Origin: Pseudomonas iranensis | GTDB lineage: Bacteria > Pseudomonadota > Gammaproteobacteria > Pseudomonadales > Pseudomonadaceae | Reading direction: 5' to 3' | Length of the DNA stretch: 64,000 nt | Assembly: GCF_014268585.2 (NCBI RefSeq) | Contig: NZ_CP077092.1 | Coordinates: forward strand, 5,369,501 to 5,433,500 | Part shown: in pieces, positions 60,110-64,000 of the stretch | Numbering within the stretch: position 1 is the first letter of the stretch | How the letters are laid out: each line of letters opens with the position of its first letter | The notes under the pieces: generated by a model | Told to the model about the DNA's origin: nothing | Database searches by the model: none | The model's input: only the letters and a program-made list of their open reading frames with translations | Program-made: the position numbers and the translations under genes

Positions 60110-60123
60110 TTGATCTGGATCAA
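60110..60123 (-). promoter_or_regulatory. ANR/FNR box upstream of cioAB
   Basis: TTGATCTGGATCAA matches the TTGATN4ATCAA consensus in all ten fixed positions. It lies about 160 bp upstream of the cioA start. In P. aeruginosa, ANR lowers cioAB expression at low oxygen, which would fit. Confidence 0.82.
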
Positions 60124-60199
60124 GCAACGTTGAAAGAGTAGTCCCATTTTTACCAATGAACTGCGTGGTAGTTTGCCGCGTGACAAGTTGCCTCACTCC

Positions 60200-60302
60200 T
60201 GTGGCCAAGGGATTTATCCCCGTCCGGATGCGCAGCAGTCGTCGTCGTTTCGAGATTTTGGGGCCGCTGCGCGACCCAACGGGGATAAAGCCCCTCACCA
60301 CA
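60200..60302. repeat. Long inverted repeat, GTGGCGAGGG family, copy 3
   Basis: TGTGGCCAAGGGATTTATCC on the left and inverted GGGATAAAGCCCCTCACCACA on the right, with TGCGCAGCAGTCG and GGGCCGCTGCGCGACCC inside. It is close to copy 2 (48054-48147) in its inner parts and lies between the divergent cioA and MFS genes. Confidence 0.85.
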
Positions 60303-60420
60303 GGGCTGATTGTCAGCATGAAAGAACCGATGCCTGGCTAACTGAATTGTTTCTCGTAGCAACTTCCTGTTACAGACTGGTGATAATCTCGCCGTTCACT
60401 CGTCCAAGACCTGCCTTCAG

Positions 60421-61656
60421 ATGCCCACACAAGAGCCCCTGCTGTTACGTCACCATCGTCCGTTCATGGCTTTCTGGCTGGCGCGGATCTTTACCGCCAG
60501 CGGGTTCCAGATGCTCACCGTGGCAATTGGCTGGAACCTGTATCAGCTGACTGGCAATGTGCTGGATCTGGGCCTGGTCGGGCTGGTCGAGTTCGCCCCG
60601 CGGGTGCTGTTCATGCTGCACACCGGCCATGTCGCTGATCGCTACGATCGGCGCAAGGTCGCCGCGCTTTGCCAGTCGTTGCAGGCACTGATTGCCTTGG
60701 CGCTGGCCATCGGCAGCGCCACCGATCACGTCACCCGCGAGATGATTTTCATCCTCGCCTTCCTGCTCGGCGCCGCCCGTTCGTTCGAGATGCCGACGAC
60801 TCAGGCCTTGCTGCCCAGCATCGTCCCCAGTGCGCTTTTCCCCCGCGCAGTCGCCGCCGCGCAATCGGCGCAACAGTCGGCCACTATCGTCGCCCCGGCC
60901 CTCGGCGGCTTGCTCTATGCATTCGGCAGCGTCTGGGTCTACGGCCCGACCGTGCTGCTGTACGTGATCGCCTGTTCGCTGATGCTCAACCTGCCGGCAC
61001 GCCAGACGCCATTGAATAAAGGCAAAGCCACGCTGGACTCGCTGCTGGCGGGGATTCGCTTCATCCGCAGCCGCCCGGACATCCTCGGCGCGATCTCGCT
61101 GGACCTGTTTGCCGTATTACTGGGCGGCGCCACGGCGTTGCTGCCGGTATTCGCCAAGGACATTCTGCTGACCGGCCCGTGGGGCCTTGGTCTGTTGCGC
61201 TCGGCGCCGGCGGTGGGTGCGTTGCTGATGTCACTGTTTCTGGCGCGATTTGCCGTGGAGCGCAATGTCGGCCGGGTGATGTTCACTGCCGTCGGCATCT
61301 TTGGCGTCGCTACCATCGCATTCGGCCTGTCGACCTCGTTCTGGTTCTCCCTGGCGGTGCTGGTGGTACTCGGCGCAGCGGACATGATCAGCATGGTCAT
61401 CCGCGCCTCGTTCGTACAATTGGAAACCCCGGACGAAATGCGCGGCCGGGTCAGCGCAGTCAACGGCTTGTTCATCGGTGCTTCGAACCAGCTGGGCGAA
61501 TTCGAATCCGGCCTCACCGCCCACTGGTTCGGCACCGTGCCGGCCGTGGTGATGGGCGGGATCGGCACCCTGGTGGTGACGGGGACGTGGATCAAACTGT
61601 TTCCGACGTTGGCGAAGCGGGATCGAATGCATGTGCCGGTGGAAGAGAAGGTCTGA
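60421..61656 (+). CDS. MFS transporter (EntS/MFS_3-like)
   Basis: 411 residues, 12 predicted membrane helices. The MFS loop 2-3 motif appears as GHVADRYDRRKVAAL near residue 68, and RSFEMPTTQALLPSIVP near 120 is typical of the enterobactin-exporter-like MFS_3 group. ETPDEMRGRVSAVNGLFIG near 340 is also group-typical. Substrate unknown; no siderophore genes are nearby. The ATG at 60421 lacks an obvious ribosome site. It ends 5 bp from the convergent DJ-1-like gene. Confidence 0.85.
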   Translation: MPTQEPLLLRHHRPFMAFWLARIFTASGFQMLTVAIGWNLYQLTGNVLDLGLVGLVEFAPRVLFMLHTGHVADRYDRRKVAALCQSLQALIALALAIGSATDHVTREMIFILAFLLGAARSFEMPTTQALLPSIVPSALFPRAVAAAQSAQQSATIVAPALGGLLYAFGSVWVYGPTVLLYVIACSLMLNLPARQTPLNKGKATLDSLLAGIRFIRSRPDILGAISLDLFAVLLGGATALLPVFAKDILLTGPWGLGLLRSAPAVGALLMSLFLARFAVERNVGRVMFTAVGIFGVATIAFGLSTSFWFSLAVLVVLGAADMISMVIRASFVQLETPDEMRGRVSAVNGLFIGASNQLGEFESGLTAHWFGTVPAVVMGGIGTLVVTGTWIKLFPTLAKRDRMHVPVEEKV

Positions 61657-61661
61657 ATCTT

Positions 61662-62213
61662 TCAGGCCATCAACTCCCCCGCCACCCTCGCCCGCAACGC
61701 CTTGCCACCAAGCTGCTCAACCAGGGTCAAGGCAAACTCCAGTGCCGCGCCCGAGCCTTGGGCGGTGATGCAGTTGCCGTCGACCACCACCGGTTGATCA
61801 ACAAACGTACAGCCGGACAACTGATGGCTGGCGCCGGGCAGGCAGGTCATGCGTCGCTGGCGCAGCACGCCTGATGCTTGCAGGGCGACAGCCGGGGCTT
61901 CGCCGATGGCGGCGAACAGTCGGCCGGCGCTGGCTTGGTCCTTGAGCAATTGCTGCAAGGGCTGATGCGCCGCCAGATGCCGGGAACCGACGGCACCGCC
62001 TGGCAGGACGATCAGGTCAAAAGTCTGTGCCAGCACATCGACCAGCATGCCGTCGGCAGTCAGCCGGGTGCCGCGCGCACAGGTCAGCATGCGCCGACCT
62101 TCGATGCTGGCGGCGACCACTTCGATGCCGGCGCGGCGCAGTACGTCGATCAGGGTCACGCTTTGCAAATCGTCGATGCCCTCGGCGAGGGCAATCAGGG
62201 CTCTGGAAATCAT
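61662..62213 (-). CDS. DJ-1/PfpI-family protein lacking the catalytic cysteine
   Basis: 183 residues. MISRALIALAEGIDDLQSVT opens with the YajL/DJ-1 fold including the conserved acidic residue (EGIDD). FDLIVLPGGAVGSRHL near residue 65 matches DJ-1. The nucleophile elbow, AAICAAP in YajL, reads AAIGEAPAV near residue 103: the Cys is replaced by Gly. GDGNCITAQGSGAALEFAL-type C-terminus (VDGNCITAQGSGAALEFA) is conserved. Glyoxalase or deglycase chemistry based on that Cys would be absent. No frameshift, so it is a variant rather than a pseudogene. Confidence 0.88.
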   Translation of the reverse strand: MISRALIALAEGIDDLQSVTLIDVLRRAGIEVVAASIEGRRMLTCARGTRLTADGMLVDVLAQTFDLIVLPGGAVGSRHLAAHQPLQQLLKDQASAGRLFAAIGEAPAVALQASGVLRQRRMTCLPGASHQLSGCTFVDQPVVVDGNCITAQGSGAALEFALTLVEQLGGKALRARVAGELMA

Positions 62214-62280
62214 GGGCGCTTTCCGCTGGGTAGTCAGTCAAGCGTAGTCAGCTTTGTCCCACCTTGTTCGCAGACAGCCG

Positions 62281-62727
62281 TTACTTGATGTAAAGCTGAG
62301 TCGAAAGCGTGTTGCGCGGAGCGTTAATCGAGGTGTTGCTGAAGTTGAAGGTGCCTTGCTGTTTGCCGGCCAGATCGAAGGTATAAAGAGAACCGACGGT
62401 TTTGCTGCCAGGGATGCATTCAGTGAGATTGCCATTATCGAAGGCGCACACCGGACCTCGGGTGCCGTTGACCTCGAAGCCATCCAAAGTCACGTGTGGC
62501 TGGTTCTGGCCATAGCCGACTTCCAACACGAAGACCTTGATATTCGTCCCGCTGTGATTACATTGGGTTTGCGGCTGGTTATCGGCAATATCTTCCAGTC
62601 CGCAGGAAGGTGACTGCACTTTGATCACCTTCACTTCGGTCAACGGCGGCGCCGAGGCCGCGAACGCCTGAGCTGTCGCCAGCAGTGCTGCAATCCATCC
62701 GAAAATCCTGATCCCGCCGTTGCGCAT
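62281..62727 (-). CDS. Secreted protein, DUF4879/YolA-like
   Basis: 148 residues from MRNGGIRIFGWIAALLATAQ with a signal peptide cut near AFA-ASAP. The mature part contains CGLEDI, QCNHSG, VCAFDN and ECIPGS, four Cys that can form two disulfides, and FVLEVGYGQNQPHVTLDG, which resembles the DUF4879 family including B. subtilis YolA. Secreted, function unknown. The frame extends upstream to 62949 without support. It is read on its own between the DJ-1-like gene and the divergent permease. Confidence 0.68.
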   Translation of the reverse strand: MRNGGIRIFGWIAALLATAQAFAASAPPLTEVKVIKVQSPSCGLEDIADNQPQTQCNHSGTNIKVFVLEVGYGQNQPHVTLDGFEVNGTRGPVCAFDNGNLTECIPGSKTVGSLYTFDLAGKQQGTFNFSNTSINAPRNTLSTQLYIK

Positions 62728-62947
62728 GCCTGCCCACTCCAAAAAATCAGCGCGCAGTATGGCGCAGTTGTCGGCTGCGCAAAACTTCGCCGACGATCGA
62801 CACCAACATCCGCCAAATTCCTCACGCGGCTGGTATGATGCGCGGCTTTTTCCGGCCCACGACAATTTCCCAGGCGCTTGCGACGGTCTGTGCTTTGCTG
62901 TTGAGGTCGATACATTCACGGCGCCACGCGCGCCACGGGGAGCAGAC

Positions 62948-64000
62948 ATGCTGGAAAGGCTGTTTCAACTCAAGGCACACAACACCAACGTGCGCACCGA
63001 AATTCTTGCGGGCGTCACGACTTTCCTGGCCATGGCTTACATTCTGTTCGTCAACCCGAGCATCCTCGGCGAGACCGGCATGGACAAGGGCGCAATTTTC
63101 GTCGCCACCTGTCTGGCGGCCGCCATCGGCTCGACCGTGATGGGCCTGATCGCCAACTACCCGATCGCCCTCGCTCCGGGTATGGGCCTGAACGCCTTCT
63201 TTACCTACACCGTGGTGCTGCACATGGGCCACACCTGGCAGGTGGCGCTGGGTGCGGTGTTCATTTCCGCCGTGCTGTTTTTCCTGCTGTCGATCTTCCG
63301 CATCCGCGAATGGATCATCAACGCCATTCCGCTGCCACTGCGCTCGGCGATTGCCGCCGGTATCGGCCTGTTCCTGGCGCTGATCGCCCTGCACAACGCC
63401 GGTATCGTGGTCAGCAACCCGGCGACCATGGTCGGCCTCGGCGATTTGACCAAACCGGCGCCGATTCTGGCCACCGTCGGCTTTGCCGTGATCGTCGCCC
63501 TCGAAGCACTGAAAGTGCGCGGCGCAGTGCTGATCGGCATTCTCGCCGTAACCATCGCCTCGATCGTACTGAACGTCACCGAGTTCGGCGGCATCATGTC
63601 GATGCCGCCGTCGCTGGCGCCGACCTTCCTGCAACTGGACATCAAAGGCGCACTGGACATCGGTCTGGTCAGCGTGATCTTCGCCTTCCTGTTCGTCGAC
63701 CTGTTCGACAACTCCGGAACCCTGATCGGCGTCGCCAAGCGCGCCGGCCTGATGGGCAAGGACGGCCACATGCCGAAAATGGGCCGTGCGCTGATCGCCG
63801 ACAGTACGGCGGCCATGGCCGGTTCACTGCTGGGCACGTCGACCACCACCAGTTACATCGAATCCGCAGCCGGCGTCAGTGCCGGTGGCCGCACGGGCCT
63901 GACCGCCATCGTCGTGGCGATCCTGTTCCTGTTGGCGCTGTTCTTCTCGCCCCTGGCGGCCAGCGTTCCGGCCTTCGCCACCGCGCCAGCGCTGCTGTTC
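62948..64000 (+). CDS. NCS2-family purine permease, 5' 351 codons (runs off window)
   Basis: The reading frame MLERLFQLKAHNTNVRTEIL continues open to the end of the window. TFLAMAYILFVNPSIL and GLIANYPIALAPGMGLNAFFTY are the AzgA/AdeP-type NCS2 signature; FVDLFDNSGTLIGVAKRAGL carries the substrate-site Asp. Such carriers import adenine or hypoxanthine/guanine with protons. GGGGAG lies ahead of the ATG at 62948. About 80-100 residues are missing at the C-terminus. No purine riboswitch was recognised in the 220 bp upstream. Confidence 0.9.
   Translation, partial: MLERLFQLKAHNTNVRTEILAGVTTFLAMAYILFVNPSILGETGMDKGAIFVATCLAAAIGSTVMGLIANYPIALAPGMGLNAFFTYTVVLHMGHTWQVALGAVFISAVLFFLLSIFRIREWIINAIPLPLRSAIAAGIGLFLALIALHNAGIVVSNPATMVGLGDLTKPAPILATVGFAVIVALEALKVRGAVLIGILAVTIASIVLNVTEFGGIMSMPPSLAPTFLQLDIKGALDIGLVSVIFAFLFVDLFDNSGTLIGVAKRAGLMGKDGHMPKMGRALIADSTAAMAGSLLGTSTTTSYIESAAGVSAGGRTGLTAIVVAILFLLALFFSPLAASVPAFATAPALLF

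Larger units (their letters stand above)
59950..60420. other. Intergenic region between cioA and the MFS gene, 471 bp
   Basis: Holds the cioAB regulatory region with an ANR box (60110-60123), a TTCTTTTTTTGC tract near 60040, and the third long inverted repeat (60200-60302). The MFS leader occupies 60303-60420. No small ORF with coding character was seen. Confidence 0.7.

Noticed and set aside
62728..62947. Purine riboswitch ahead of the NCS2 permease
   Set aside because: No conserved three-helix purine aptamer core could be traced; the region is GC-rich and largely unstructured by eye.

Overview
This window is a high-GC Pseudomonas chromosome segment, most likely from the P. fluorescens/koreensis/putida side of the genus. 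The signs are gene order (minor pilins - ispH - fkpB - lspA - ileS - ribF - murJ - rpsT - creA - proB - obg - rpmA - rplU - ispB, as I recall it around PA4548-PA4569 of P. aeruginosa), the dense GTGGGAGCGAGC-type REP doublets typical of fluorescent pseudomonads, and a mscL - fpr - luxR-solo - rlmG block that I recall from P. putida. Almost all of it is core genome. The only clear mobile element is one intact IS1182-like insertion sequence (55590-57191).

Layout. 1-6.9 kb: 5' part of thiO and a type IV pilus minor-pilin operon (fimU-pilV-pilW-pilX-pilY1-pilE, minus strand) with a lone fimT-like pseudopilin facing the other way. 6.9-14.4 kb: overlapping housekeeping genes ispH, fkpB, lspA, ileS, ribF, murJ (minus). 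14.6-20.1 kb: rpsT, creA, proB, obg, rpmA-rplU and the divergent ispB. 20.3-31.9 kb: small conserved genes, including a Fur-box-controlled 85-residue protein, a second FKBP, a large lipoprotein of unknown function, a Lon-like protease, DUF3015 and DUF4105 proteins, and a GreA/B-like factor. 31.9-40.8 kb: gdhA, ettA, a MorA-like GGDEF-EAL protein and glyA. 41.1-44 kb: a DctA-family carrier with two GntR/FCD regulators. 44-48 kb: yjiA-yjiX-btsT/cstA (pyruvate uptake) and a MapZ-like PilZ protein. 48-55.6 kb: radA, ankB-katB, mscL, fpr, a LuxR solo and rlmG. 55.6-60.4 kb: the IS, then cioAB with a 55-residue DUF2474 gene and an ANR box. 60.4-64 kb: an MFS carrier, a DJ-1-like protein without the usual cysteine, a DUF4879-like secreted protein and the start of an NCS2 purine permease.

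Functional links. A PilY1/minor-pilin set, a dual-domain c-di-GMP enzyme (MorA-like) and a c-di-GMP receptor (MapZ-like) lie within 48 kb, so surface sensing, c-di-GMP turnover and a motility output are all represented. Oxygen and peroxide handling is represented by katB-ankB, fpr and cioAB. No rRNA, tRNA or CRISPR array was recognised. The least expected observations are the IS sitting exactly in the loop of the cioAB terminator, a DJ-1 protein with Gly at the nucleophile position, a Gre factor with a shortened acidic tip, and two opposite REP-doublet architectures.
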